From positions 1-26,238 of the IMG/VR virus record IMGVR_UViG_3300032287_001307: a DNA stretch of 26,238 bases; one strand, given 5' to 3'. The translations under genes were made by a program, and so were the position numbers. This document shows positions 19,266 to 25,613 of the stretch, in pieces (the stretch's first letter is position 1; every line of letters begins with the position of its first letter). The DNA comes from a virus. The notes below the pieces were generated by a model, which ran no database searches, was not told the origin of the DNA, and saw nothing but the letters and a program-made list of their open reading frames with translations.

Positions 19266-19915
19266 ACAGTAATAGATTGAATTTGAGACAGAGACAACTC
19301 ACCACCAGTATAGATGGCCTGGAGACTGTGCTTATAGTAGATTTCAATACCAGCAGAAGTTTCAGCAAAGGTAAATTTAGAACCTTTAACATCAATTCGG
19401 TCTTCAATACCAACACTCTTGATTACATCTGCCTTGTTATCCCTCTTCACATAAATGAAGTCAGTCTGTCCGTCAGCAGTACAATAGTAAGTGTTCTTAC
19501 CCTTTGCACCATAAAGTTTATCAGCACCAAGACCATCAATCAAAGTATCATTACCCTGATAACCATAAATCACATCATTCAAATCAGTACCAGTAAGATA
19601 ATCATTATTACGGGTGCCGTAGATGTAGTTTGTGGTTGGATGTGGAGCAGGAGGAAGAGGAGGAACTGGTGCAGGTGGATTGACAATCACATTCTCAATC
19701 ACCGTGTTGATAGTCGTGGTATTATCAATCACCGTAGTATTATTTGTGATATTAACTGTTGGTTGATTGACAACTACATCCACCACACTTGGAGTAGGAA
19801 CTGGTGTTGGAGTAGGAGTTGGAGTCGGGATTACATCATCATCATCGTGATGGTCCTTGCGGTCGTCATCGTCATCTTCATAACGATCGTCGTCATCAAA
19901 TTCATACTTACTCAT
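19262..19915 (-). CDS. RTX (hemolysin-type Ca-binding repeat) protein
   Basis: 217 aa. The N-terminus is an Asp run (KYEFDDDDRYEDDDDDRKDH), then a Thr-Pro spacer and an Asn/Thr-rich stretch with repeating NTTVIDNTTTINTVIENVIV, which could form a beta stalk. Residues ~100-140 hold RTX nonapeptide-like repeats (GTRNNDYLTG, YGYQGNDTLIDGLGADKLYG), followed by a serralysin-like C-terminal beta-roll (GIEDRIDVKGSKFTFAETSA). Such repeats bind Ca2+ and fold outside cells. No signal peptide or catalytic domain is present. A late promoter precedes it, so a virion surface or lysis-released protein is plausible. Confidence 0.8.
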   Translation of the reverse strand: MSKYEFDDDDRYEDDDDDRKDHHDDDDVIPTPTPTPTPVPTPSVVDVVVNQPTVNITNNTTVIDNTTTINTVIENVIVNPPAPVPPLPPAPHPTTNYIYGTRNNDYLTGTDLNDVIYGYQGNDTLIDGLGADKLYGAKGKNTYYCTADGQTDFIYVKRDNKADVIKSVGIEDRIDVKGSKFTFAETSAGIEIYYKHSLQAIYTGGELSLSQIQSITV

Positions 19916-19936
19916 TTTAGTGTCCTATAAAGGTTT

Positions 19937-19956
19937 TATTTATTGGTACTATTATA
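19937..19956 (-). promoter_or_regulatory. Overlapping late and TATAAT promoters for the RTX gene
   Basis: Minus strand TATAAT (19956-19951) inside the near-palindrome GTGCTATAATAGTAC, followed by a late-type AATAAATA (19944-19937), 22 bases before the ATG at 19915. No clear -35 box is seen for the first. Confidence 0.6.
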
Positions 19957-19961
19957 GCACA

Positions 19962-20645
19962 TCAACGCAGGTTATCTCTCATCATCTTCAAACATTTCTC
20001 CCATTCATATCCATTTGTATCGTGAGAAGGTGGAATAAACTGCTTATCAATCCTATCCACCAAATCATCAATACAAGTTTTAGTTTCCAACTCACTATGA
20101 GTTGTGAATACATTATCAGACCAATCGTAAATCACATCATAAAGAGTTTGTCGTTTGGTAGATGAAACCACACCTTGCTTGACTGCTTCCCTGAATGCTT
20201 CTTTTAATCCCTGCTCTACTTGTTCTGGTGTTTGAGGTTTCAACCAATCTAATGGGTCTTTATCTGGATGTTCCTCACACCACTTCACACTCTCACGGAC
20301 AAGTTCTTTCTCTTTCTTCACTTGAATATGATTATAGTAAAGACCTTCCAACAATCGTTCAGTTTCGGCATCATCAACCAGCACAAGAGTAGGAACACGA
20401 TAATTAGCACTCACACCCTTTTTGATATACCAAGAGAAAGCAAATTCACCTCCAACACGATAATATACTTTATCGTGATATGAAACAACAGCATACTCAC
20501 CCTCTTGTTGAAGGTTCATTCTTGGTTGTGGATAAGCATATTTGATTTTATCAAAGACACTCTGGGTCTCATCATTTAACTCAACATACTTATCAATCAG
20601 TTTGAGTTCGTCCAGTGTAAGTTCCAGTGTGATTTTATCAGTCAT
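19962..20645 (-). CDS. Paralog-family protein, 227 aa
   Basis: Begins MTDKITLELTLDELKLIDKY and includes a beta-rich segment (YAVVSYHDKVYYRVGGEFAF). Central PQTPEQVEQGLKEAFREAVK matches a block in the 22811-23410 protein, and the C-terminal GYEWEKCLKMMRDNLR belongs to a motif shared by four proteins in this region. Function unknown. The ATG at 20645 overlaps the upstream stop (ATGA); the longer frame to 20675 lies inside the neighbour. Confidence 0.65.
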   Translation of the reverse strand: MTDKITLELTLDELKLIDKYVELNDETQSVFDKIKYAYPQPRMNLQQEGEYAVVSYHDKVYYRVGGEFAFSWYIKKGVSANYRVPTLVLVDDAETERLLEGLYYNHIQVKKEKELVRESVKWCEEHPDKDPLDWLKPQTPEQVEQGLKEAFREAVKQGVVSSTKRQTLYDVIYDWSDNVFTTHSELETKTCIDDLVDRIDKQFIPPSHDTNGYEWEKCLKMMRDNLR

Positions 20646-21025
20646 TTCAAGTTCTCCCCCAAAACAGTAAGACATTCTTCATATCCTTTCAAATATTCTC
20701 CAGTCATCACATTATGAGTGTATTGAGACATCCATTCTTTTACAATATTACAAAACTCATCACAACTAAGTTTATTCCATTTGTTCTCATAAAACATTTG
20801 ATGAAGAGTTTTGAGTTGTTCTGGTTCTTCTTCTACTACTTTAGCATACTTTACACCATCAATCTCAATAGTGTCTGGGAGTTGTTGTTTCGTCATTTTA
20901 ACTTCCTCTACGGCATTATCTACAAGTTGTTTTGCTATTTTAGCACATTCCTCTTGTTCTTTCTTTCCAAGAGGTCCATAAACTTGTTCCATTAGATTTT
21001 GGAAATCCTTTTCAATACCAAACAT
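20642..21025 (-). CDS. Paralog-family protein, 127 aa
   Basis: MFGIEKDFQNLMEQVYGPLG, a Lys/Glu helical section, TIEIDGVKYAKVVEEEPEQL and the C-terminal motif GYEECLTVLGENLK that is also seen in its neighbours. It starts on the TAATG overlap with the upstream gene. Acidic and soluble; function unknown. Confidence 0.65.
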   Translation of the reverse strand: MFGIEKDFQNLMEQVYGPLGKKEQEECAKIAKQLVDNAVEEVKMTKQQLPDTIEIDGVKYAKVVEEEPEQLKTLHQMFYENKWNKLSCDEFCNIVKEWMSQYTHNVMTGEYLKGYEECLTVLGENLK

Positions 21026-21252
21026 TACAGGTTCTCCAACTCATCACATACAGCATCAATCTGTTTGAGGCAATCAGTCCAACCAAATTCATACATCATA
21101 CCTTGTTCGTCTTCCCAGTTGAGAGTGCTACCAGTCATAAGTTCCCGTAGTTTTTTGAGTGTGTGAATAAGGATTTTAGGTTGTGATAAATCCTTCTCCA
21201 CATCCATATAAGCATAAAGAACTTCTTGTGCCATTTGTTGGTCAGTCATCAT
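21025..21252 (-). CDS. Paralog-family protein, 75 aa
   Basis: MMTDQQMAQEVLYAYMDVEK at the start, and C-terminal FGWTDCLKQIDAVCDELENL, a variant of the shared motif. It is the first gene behind class-2 cassette C, whose leader CTCATAAGCAACC runs up to ATGATG. The second ATG gives the MTD start used by many genes here. Confidence 0.65.
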   Translation of the reverse strand: MMTDQQMAQEVLYAYMDVEKDLSQPKILIHTLKKLRELMTGSTLNWEDEQGMMYEFGWTDCLKQIDAVCDELENL

Positions 21253-21271
21253 TTTGGTTGCTTATGAGAGT

Positions 21272-21328
21272 ATTATAAGGCATCACAGGGGGCTTTGGAG
21301 TGTCCTTGTGCCAGTTCGTCAAGTGTCC
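21272..21328 (-). promoter_or_regulatory. Class-2 promoter cassette C
   Basis: Minus strand GGACACTTGACGAACTGGCA block, CACTCC, a C-rich stretch, GATGCC, then TATAAT (21277-21272). The block encodes the last two codons and stop (GAC ACT TGA) of the 21319-21558 gene. Confidence 0.75.
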
Positions 21329-21558
21329 CTCACAATAGAGCACAGTCCTTGAATACTATACCTTGTAATAAATCCTTTGGTTGTATATTTTACCTTATAA
21401 TTCTCAATAAACTCTTTTGCTTCTTCTTTGGTCTCAAATGTGCCGAAGTTGCGATAGAACAACTCACCACCAGTATAAGTTTTCACAATCCACTTATGAG
21501 AATGTTCTGGGTAAGTATCGTTTTCTTCTATGTGTTTATAGTATTCTTCACGGTTCAT
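21319..21558 (-). CDS. Hypothetical 79-aa protein
   Basis: MNREEYYKHIEENDTYPEHS, then KWIVKTYTGGELFYRNFGTF, then TKEEAKEFIENYKVKYTTKG, ending IVRDT. The beta-beta-alpha layout with EEAxxFI resembles small phage modules, but no function is known. GGAGG just before the ATG at 21558 decides the start. The final Asp-Thr-stop comes from the class-2 repeat. Confidence 0.7.
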   Translation of the reverse strand: MNREEYYKHIEENDTYPEHSHKWIVKTYTGGELFYRNFGTFETKEEAKEFIENYKVKYTTKGFITRYSIQGLCSIVRDT

Positions 21559-21578
21559 TTTTCCTCCATCGGTATTAG

Positions 21579-21857
21579 TCACCATTCCAAAATAACATCA
21601 ACATAAAAACCAAGTTTGTCTTTGAGACATTCTACCATATATTCCTGGAGTTCGTAAGCAGTTGGAGAACATTCCTCAATCAACACACTATAAGTTTCTT
21701 CACCATCCAAGTTAAGATTATAAGAAACATCCCTTACATACAAATCAGCATAATTCACTCCTGCAAATGTTTCTGTGGAGTTCTTATGAGTTTTAAGAAT
21801 TGCATCTGCGACTGCTTTGATTGTTTTGATTTTAATTTTGATAGTGTCAGTCATCAT
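21579..21857 (-). CDS. Hypothetical 92-aa protein
   Basis: MMTDTIKIKIKTIKAVADAI, then SYNLNLDGEETYSVLIEECS, then YELQEYMVECLKDKLGFYVD, ending VILEW. Unrecognised; mixed alpha/beta. It is the first gene behind the best-formed class-2 promoter (cassette D), and its start context (CTCATAAGCAACC then ATGATGAC) is nearly identical to that of 21025-21252. Confidence 0.65.
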   Translation of the reverse strand: MMTDTIKIKIKTIKAVADAILKTHKNSTETFAGVNYADLYVRDVSYNLNLDGEETYSVLIEECSPTAYELQEYMVECLKDKLGFYVDVILEW

Positions 21858-21876
21858 TTTGGTTGCTTATGAGTGT

Positions 21877-21934
21877 ATCATACCAGAAAGGGCACCTGTT
21901 TTCAAGTGCTCCTGTTCCAGTTTGTAAAGTGTCC
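21877..21934 (-). promoter_or_regulatory. Class-2 promoter cassette D with consensus -35/-10
   Basis: Minus strand GGACACTTTACAAACTGGAA block, then TTGAAA (21905-21900), 17 bp, TATGAT (21882-21877). The spacer and -35 box form a GGAGCAC/GTGCCC hairpin with one bulge. It starts one base past the endonuclease stop. It is the only class-2 copy with an obvious sigma-70 -35 box. Confidence 0.8.
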
Positions 21935-21935
21935 T

Positions 21936-22703
21936 TTATGCTATTCTCTTTCTTTTAAAAGTGTCTATGCCTCGTGCTCTTTGATACTTTGTTAGATTGC
22001 CTGGATTAGTAATAAAACCCGTTTTCAAACACATCCATTTTTGTAAATTTGTCGGGTCTCCCTTTTTTTTGTATCCACCACCTTTACCAGGATACCAATT
22101 ATCAGGACATTCAATAGCAAAAATTGTATTTCCATTACCATCATACCACCATTTTTTACCTTTTTTTGCTATATTCATTTTTTCTTTAGTTTTTGGATTT
22201 TTATTTGATACTCTTAATTTTTGTTTATGATTTTCACTTACACCTATAACCCAACCTTCACCAGGACATTCTATTGACCTTTTAGAATTTCCACAACCAT
22301 CATTCCACCATTTTTTACCTTTATTTTTACCTTTATTTGAGTTGCTTTGTTTTCTTTTAGTTTCGGGAGAAATAGTTCTTATTTTATTAGATTGAATTAC
22401 TCTTATTCTATGATATTCACTTCTTACAGTACCAGAAGAACCTTCTCCACCATCAGTTTTATTGCGAAGAATACCTGTTCCCAAATCTTTCCTTCCAAGA
22501 ACAGCAATCATATAGATTTCTTGCTTGAATGCTTCTTCTTCTGTTAGGTTTTGTTTTAGGAATATTATTCTATCTTTAGGAGGTTTATTACAAGGTTTTC
22601 CATTAGTTTGATAAACTCTCCTACCAGTTCCTTTACCAATATAATAAGGTGTCCTATCTTCACGCAAATATGCGTAAGTATAAAACCTATTAGGATTTAC
22701 CAT
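21936..22703 (-). CDS. GIY-YIG homing endonuclease with repeated Trp/Cys modules
   Basis: 255 aa. The N-terminal GIY-YIG variant reads [18 protein letters not shown], followed by an EEAFKQEIYMIAVLGRKDLG helix with the catalytic Glu and NKTDGGEGSSG. The C-terminal half holds two copies of a module, KGKKWWNDGCGNSKRSIECP and GKKWWYDGNGNTIFAIECP, which look like DNA-binding NUMOD/zinc-ribbon-like repeats, plus SPETKRKQS (NUMOD3-like). I chose the ATG at 22703; a TTG at 22730 would lie in the lock stem. The remnant at 10152-10289 derives from this family. Confidence 0.85.
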   Translation of the reverse strand: MVNPNRFYTYAYLREDRTPYYIGKGTGRRVYQTNGKPCNKPPKDRIIFLKQNLTEEEAFKQEIYMIAVLGRKDLGTGILRNKTDGGEGSSGTVRSEYHRIRVIQSNKIRTISPETKRKQSNSNKGKNKGKKWWNDGCGNSKRSIECPGEGWVIGVSENHKQKLRVSNKNPKTKEKMNIAKKGKKWWYDGNGNTIFAIECPDNWYPGKGGGYKKKGDPTNLQKWMCLKTGFITNPGNLTKYQRARGIDTFKRKRIA

Positions 22704-22719
22704 AGTTCTGCTTCTATAT

Positions 22720-22792
22720 TGAGTTCGCAATACTATTTATACAAGAAAAGGTGCCCGAAGACACCCTTTCCACTCTTATGGATGCGAACTCA
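22720..22792 (-). promoter_or_regulatory. Late-promoter translation lock for the 21936-22703 gene
   Basis: A 10-bp perfect inverted repeat (22783-22792 with 22720-22729), a hairpin with a TTCG loop and a T-run (GGGTGTC-TTCG-GGCACC then TTTT, about 22769-22746), and a perfect late promoter TATAAATA (22741-22734). The proximal arm ends 16 bases before the ATG at 22703. Confidence 0.8.
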
Positions 22793-22810
22793 TTAGAGCA
22801 CTACTATTTA

Positions 22811-23410
22811 TTACCTCAACATCTCCTTGATTTTACGCAAACAATCATTAAATCCATCCACAAGCAATTCAGTATCTACATTTTGACTTCCTGCTGCTGA
22901 TTGTTCTTTCGGCAACCATTCGGCAACTGCTTCTACAATATCACCACAGGCATCTTCTGGAAACCCCCATTTATCTTTCAGAATATTCCAAAGTTTTTGT
23001 GCTTGGTGTTCTTTAATTAACCTATCTACAACTTCATCCATAGGTTTTGGATTATCTTTTTCGTCCCAATATGCTTTCACATTCTTATAAGGTTCATCAA
23101 ACACACCATCTTCCTTTGCTTGTCTCATAGCATCACGAAGCCCTTCTGCAACTTGTTCTGGTGTTTGTGGTGATGGTTGAAAGTCAGTCATTGTCTTGAA
23201 GCATCTCCCAGTATTATAACCCGTCAAGAAGGCTGAATGCAACCACTTATACATCAAATCCTTACGAGTATTCACATCTTCTACTTCACAATCACCGAAA
23301 AAATATTCACTACGAAAAGTATAAGGACTATAAAAATCGTTGAACCATTCCTGAAATGCGTCTTCAATTGTATCATCAAAGTCCCAATCTTTTGTAGGAT
23401 GGTCAGTCAT
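22811..23410 (-). CDS. Paralog-family protein, 199 aa
   Basis: MTDHPTKDWDFDDTIEDAFQ and an aromatic N-terminal domain, then PQTPEQVAEGLRDAMRQAKE matching the 19962-20645 protein, a Trp-rich middle, and C-terminal GFNDCLRKIKEMLR, the shared motif. Acidic and soluble; function unknown. The start overlaps the upstream gene by eight bases. The stop codon lies in a TAATAAATAG late-promoter-like string. Confidence 0.65.
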   Translation of the reverse strand: MTDHPTKDWDFDDTIEDAFQEWFNDFYSPYTFRSEYFFGDCEVEDVNTRKDLMYKWLHSAFLTGYNTGRCFKTMTDFQPSPQTPEQVAEGLRDAMRQAKEDGVFDEPYKNVKAYWDEKDNPKPMDEVVDRLIKEHQAQKLWNILKDKWGFPEDACGDIVEAVAEWLPKEQSAAGSQNVDTELLVDGFNDCLRKIKEMLR

Positions 23411-23627
23411 TTTCTTTCATACAAGGGTATTCAAACTTTTCACCAATACATTCTAACATAGTGCGGGCAAAGGTAATCTCACCATAAGCACAACCATCTT
23501 CAAAGGCATCATCATAACTACCAGCACTTGGAGTATAATCATCTCCATATACATCATAGCAGTGTTTTAGCTCTACGTATTCTTTGAGAACTTTGAGGAG
23601 AAGTGTGAGTTTTTCTTCGTTAGTCAT
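23403..23627 (-). CDS. Tandem paralog A, 74 aa
   Basis: MTNEEKLTLLLKVLKEYVEL, then KHCYDVYGDDYTPSAGSYDD, then FEDGCAYGEITFARTML. It is clearly paralogous to 24389-24610 (HCY-x-x-YGDDY-x-PS, SYDDAF, GC-x-YGEITFAR). The Cys/Asp pattern might bind metal, but no known family fits. The ATG at 23627 has GGAG upstream and overlaps the previous gene by eight bases. Confidence 0.7.
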   Translation of the reverse strand: MTNEEKLTLLLKVLKEYVELKHCYDVYGDDYTPSAGSYDDAFEDGCAYGEITFARTMLECIGEKFEYPCMKEND

Positions 23628-23787
23628 CTTTTGCTCCATCAAGGTAATCACCAGTAGTATAAAGAAATAAAACAGCAGTTATAACCAGAGAAGAAATCCA
23701 AAAGTTATCACCGACAATTGAATTTACTCCAAAAACTAAAAAGTAAAGTAGTGGTATTTGAAGTAGATATTTAATTAAGAGTTTCAT
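23620..23787 (-). CDS. Small membrane protein, 55 aa
   Basis: Two membrane segments (KYLLQIPLLYFLVFGVNSIV and FWISSLVITAVLFLYTTGDY) and a short acidic end (LDGAKDD). The ATG at 23787 overlaps the upstream stop (ATGA). Function unknown. Confidence 0.65.
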   Translation of the reverse strand: MKLLIKYLLQIPLLYFLVFGVNSIVGDNFWISSLVITAVLFLYTTGDYLDGAKDD

Positions 23788-23873
23788 TTGAAAATACCAA
23801 CAACATATGCTATTCCCCAACAAAGAATGATTGTTTGATAAGCATTCAGTAAGACAATAGTGTTGAGTTTCAT
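23784..23873 (-). CDS. Micro membrane protein, 29 aa
   Basis: MKLNTIVLLNAYQTIILCWG, then IAYVVGIFK: one hydrophobic helix with hardly any flank. Short, but both its start and stop form ATGA overlaps with neighbours, which supports real translation. Confidence 0.5.
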   Translation of the reverse strand: MKLNTIVLLNAYQTIILCWGIAYVVGIFK

Positions 23874-24199
23874 TTCAGTTCTCCATAAGAAAGTGTTTTG
23901 ATTTCTTCTTTACTCAAAGGTTCTGAAGGATACCAACCAATAGGTTCAGCATCAAAACTAGCATCAAAGATAAACACAGGAATGTTTCGTTCTTTACAGA
24001 TTTGTTTGAACTTTTCTTCATTCAGTTCAAACTTACCAACATACTCAACATTTGGATACTTGTCCCAAGATATTACAAGTCCTCCTGGATAATAACCCCA
24101 CTCAAACTCATCAAGTTCTTGAATGATGTTTTCTACCTCTTGAATGTTCTCTGGATTAGTGTAAATGCGTCCGTATCCTTTGTAAGTGAAGGCAGTCAT
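23870..24199 (-). CDS. Hypothetical 109-aa protein
   Basis: MTAFTYKGYGRIYTNPENIQ, then EVENIIQELDEFEWGYYPGG, then KFKQICKERNIPVFIFDASF, ending KEEIKTLSYGELK. Alternating strands and helices suggest an alpha/beta fold; unrecognised. I chose the ATG at 24199 rather than the longer frame, which would run antisense-like through the upstream gene. Confidence 0.65.
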   Translation of the reverse strand: MTAFTYKGYGRIYTNPENIQEVENIIQELDEFEWGYYPGGLVISWDKYPNVEYVGKFELNEEKFKQICKERNIPVFIFDASFDAEPIGWYPSEPLSKEEIKTLSYGELK

Positions 24200-24200
24200 T

Positions 24201-24392
24201 TCAGTTCTCCTCTTGATGACGGAATACTTTAGCAAACTCTTCTGCTGCCTCAAATGCAAGTTCAGCACCAAACTTGAACACTTCTCGTCGTTCTTGTTCA
24301 GTAGCACTTTGCATATTAGAACAAGTTTTCAACCACTCAACATAGAGTGTTTGTCCCAAATCAACAAATCGTTTTTGAGAGAAGTCAGTCAT
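24201..24392 (-). CDS. Hypothetical 63-aa helical protein
   Basis: MTDFSQKRFVDLGQTLYVEW, then LKTCSNMQSATEQERREVFK, then FGAELAFEAAEEFAKVFRHQ. All-helical and acidic; unrecognised. Overlaps the upstream stop by four bases (ATGA). Confidence 0.65.
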   Translation of the reverse strand: MTDFSQKRFVDLGQTLYVEWLKTCSNMQSATEQERREVFKFGAELAFEAAEEFAKVFRHQEEN

Positions 24393-24610
24393 TTCAAATG
24401 AGGTTCAATTTGTGTTTGAAGTTTAAGTTGTTGGAGCAAATCACGAGCAAATGTGATTTCACCATACTCACATCCCACATCAAAAGCATCATCATAACTA
24501 CCACTTTCTGAAGGTGAGTAATCATCACCATACTCTTCATAACAATGCTTACTGTCTGCAGTTTCTTGAAGTTTGGTGAGAAGGAATTGGAGTTTTTGTG
24601 TGTCGGTCAT
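24389..24610 (-). CDS. Tandem paralog B, 73 aa
   Basis: MTDTQKLQFLLTKLQETADS, then KHCYEEYGDDYSPSESGSYD, then DVGCEYGEITFARDLLQQLK. It shares a near-identical core with 23403-23627, so one is a duplicate of the other, with three genes between them. Function unknown. Confidence 0.7.
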   Translation of the reverse strand: MTDTQKLQFLLTKLQETADSKHCYEEYGDDYSPSESGSYDDAFDVGCEYGEITFARDLLQQLKLQTQIEPHLK

Positions 24611-24619
24611 TTCAGTTCC

Positions 24620-24949
24620 TTAAAATTTCTCTTCAATTTCTTGTTTTGTTGCTATTTCCACAGTAGGATAATTCACATCCTCATAACCATACAATTCAAA
24701 ATTTCTAATCAGGTCTGTAACAAGATTATCGCACAGATAATCAGCAAAAATGTTCGGGTCAAGTTCTCCGTCATCTGTAAGCATATCATTATCTTTATGC
24801 TTTTCAGGGTCAAACCTAATATAAAAAGTTACTTTATAACCTTTTAGATTTTCCAAAGCATCCTTTACCTTCTGTTGTTCCTTATGCTTTTGGATTTGAA
24901 GTTCAAGTTCGTTGAGTTGTTCCTCGGTCAATTGTGTAAGGTCAATCAT
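24620..24949 (-). CDS. Hypothetical 109-aa protein
   Basis: A coiled-coil-like N-terminus (MIDLTQLTEEQLNELELQIQ, KHKEQQKVKDALENLKGYKV) followed by an acidic alpha/beta part (TFYIRFDPEKHKDNDMLTDD, GYEDVNYPTVEIATKQEIEE). Unrecognised. It is the first gene behind class-2 cassette E. Confidence 0.65.
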   Translation of the reverse strand: MIDLTQLTEEQLNELELQIQKHKEQQKVKDALENLKGYKVTFYIRFDPEKHKDNDMLTDDGELDPNIFADYLCDNLVTDLIRNFELYGYEDVNYPTVEIATKQEIEEKF

Positions 24950-24972
24950 CAGGTGTCTGTGTGTATGAAAGT

Positions 24973-25029
24973 ATTATAGGGCATCTGGTGCCCCTGTGGA
25001 GTGCCCTTGTGCCAGTTCTTCAAGTGTCT
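24973..25029 (-). promoter_or_regulatory. Class-2 promoter cassette E
   Basis: Minus strand GACACTTGAAGAACTGGCAC block, then CACTCC, then a GGGCA/TGCCC hairpin, then TATAAT (24978-24973). The block supplies GAC ACT TGA, the last codons of the 25020-25217 gene. Confidence 0.75.
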
Positions 25030-25217
25030 TGGAGTTTTATTTGGGCATTATTCCAACGGCATATCGCACGATGTCTTGTGGAACACTCTTTGGTTGATGT
25101 ATGGTTATTATCGCACATCACCTTCCACATATCACGAAAATCCCAATCAATACATTTTGCTTCTGCACCACACTTTGCACAAGGAACGATGGGTGGAGTT
25201 TTAATTTTCTGTGCCAT
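25020..25217 (-). CDS. Lar-like zinc-ribbon protein, 65 aa
   Basis: PCAKCGAEAKCIDWDFRDMW, then KVMCDNNHTSTKECSTRHRA, then ICRWNNAQIKLQDT. The CxxC...C layout followed by AI-x-x-WN matches the pattern of phage and prophage Lar (restriction alleviation) zinc ribbons, although the second CxxC is replaced by C-x-x-NH. Lar proteins dampen type I restriction in enterobacteria; that function is not shown for cyanophage relatives. The terminal Asp-Thr-stop comes from the repeat. Confidence 0.6.
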   Translation of the reverse strand: MAQKIKTPPIVPCAKCGAEAKCIDWDFRDMWKVMCDNNHTSTKECSTRHRAICRWNNAQIKLQDT

Positions 25218-25246
25218 CAGGTGTCTGTGTGTATGAGAGTATTATA
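25218..25246 (-). promoter_or_regulatory. Truncated class-2 cassette F (leader and -10 only)
   Basis: TATAAT (25246-25241), followed by the same leader as cassette E, ACTCTCATACACACAGACAC. The GGACACTT block is absent; the upstream gene's stop lies directly before the -10 box. Confidence 0.65.
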
Positions 25247-25531
25247 TCAAATAGAATGAGGATAACTTACTTTAGTCCAAGGAAGAGTTTCCAGTTCTGC
25301 ATAGGTGAATGGAATGCCATCATCAAGTCGTGCTTCATTCTTATAGAGATAGAACTGCTTAAAATTAACAACAGTTCCTCTCAAATCACCGTCCTCATCT
25401 ACTTGATAAACAAGAACATCACAATACTTATTTCTATCATAAGTCAGGATTGTTGCCTTACGAATAGGTGCTTGTTTTCCCTCAACATCACCATAAGATG
25501 GAATAGGATAATCAGTAAAGGCATCAAGCAT
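25247..25531 (-). CDS. Hypothetical 94-aa protein
   Basis: MLDAFTDYPIPSYGDVEGKQ, then APIRKATILTYDRNKYCDVL, then YLYKNEARLDDGIPFTYAEL. A small beta-rich domain; unrecognised. AAGGA upstream decides the ATG at 25531 over a frame start at 25561 inside the promoter cassette. Confidence 0.65.
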   Translation of the reverse strand: MLDAFTDYPIPSYGDVEGKQAPIRKATILTYDRNKYCDVLVYQVDEDGDLRGTVVNFKQFYLYKNEARLDDGIPFTYAELETLPWTKVSYPHSI

Positions 25532-25556
25532 TTGGAGTTCCTTTGTGTATGAGAGT

Positions 25557-25613
25557 ATCATACCACTCCCAGAACCACGCAGAGCATCCCCTGTGCCAGT
25601 TCTTCAAGTGTCC
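25557..25613 (-). promoter_or_regulatory. Class-2 promoter cassette G
   Basis: Minus strand GGACACTTGAAGAACTGGCA block, a G/T-rich middle and TATGAT (25562-25557), then ACTCTCATACAC. The block supplies the Asp-Thr-stop of the 25604-25762 gene. Confidence 0.75.

Noticed and set aside
19277-19930. A 217-codon + strand open frame
   Set aside because: Exact antisense shadow of the repeat-rich RTX gene.
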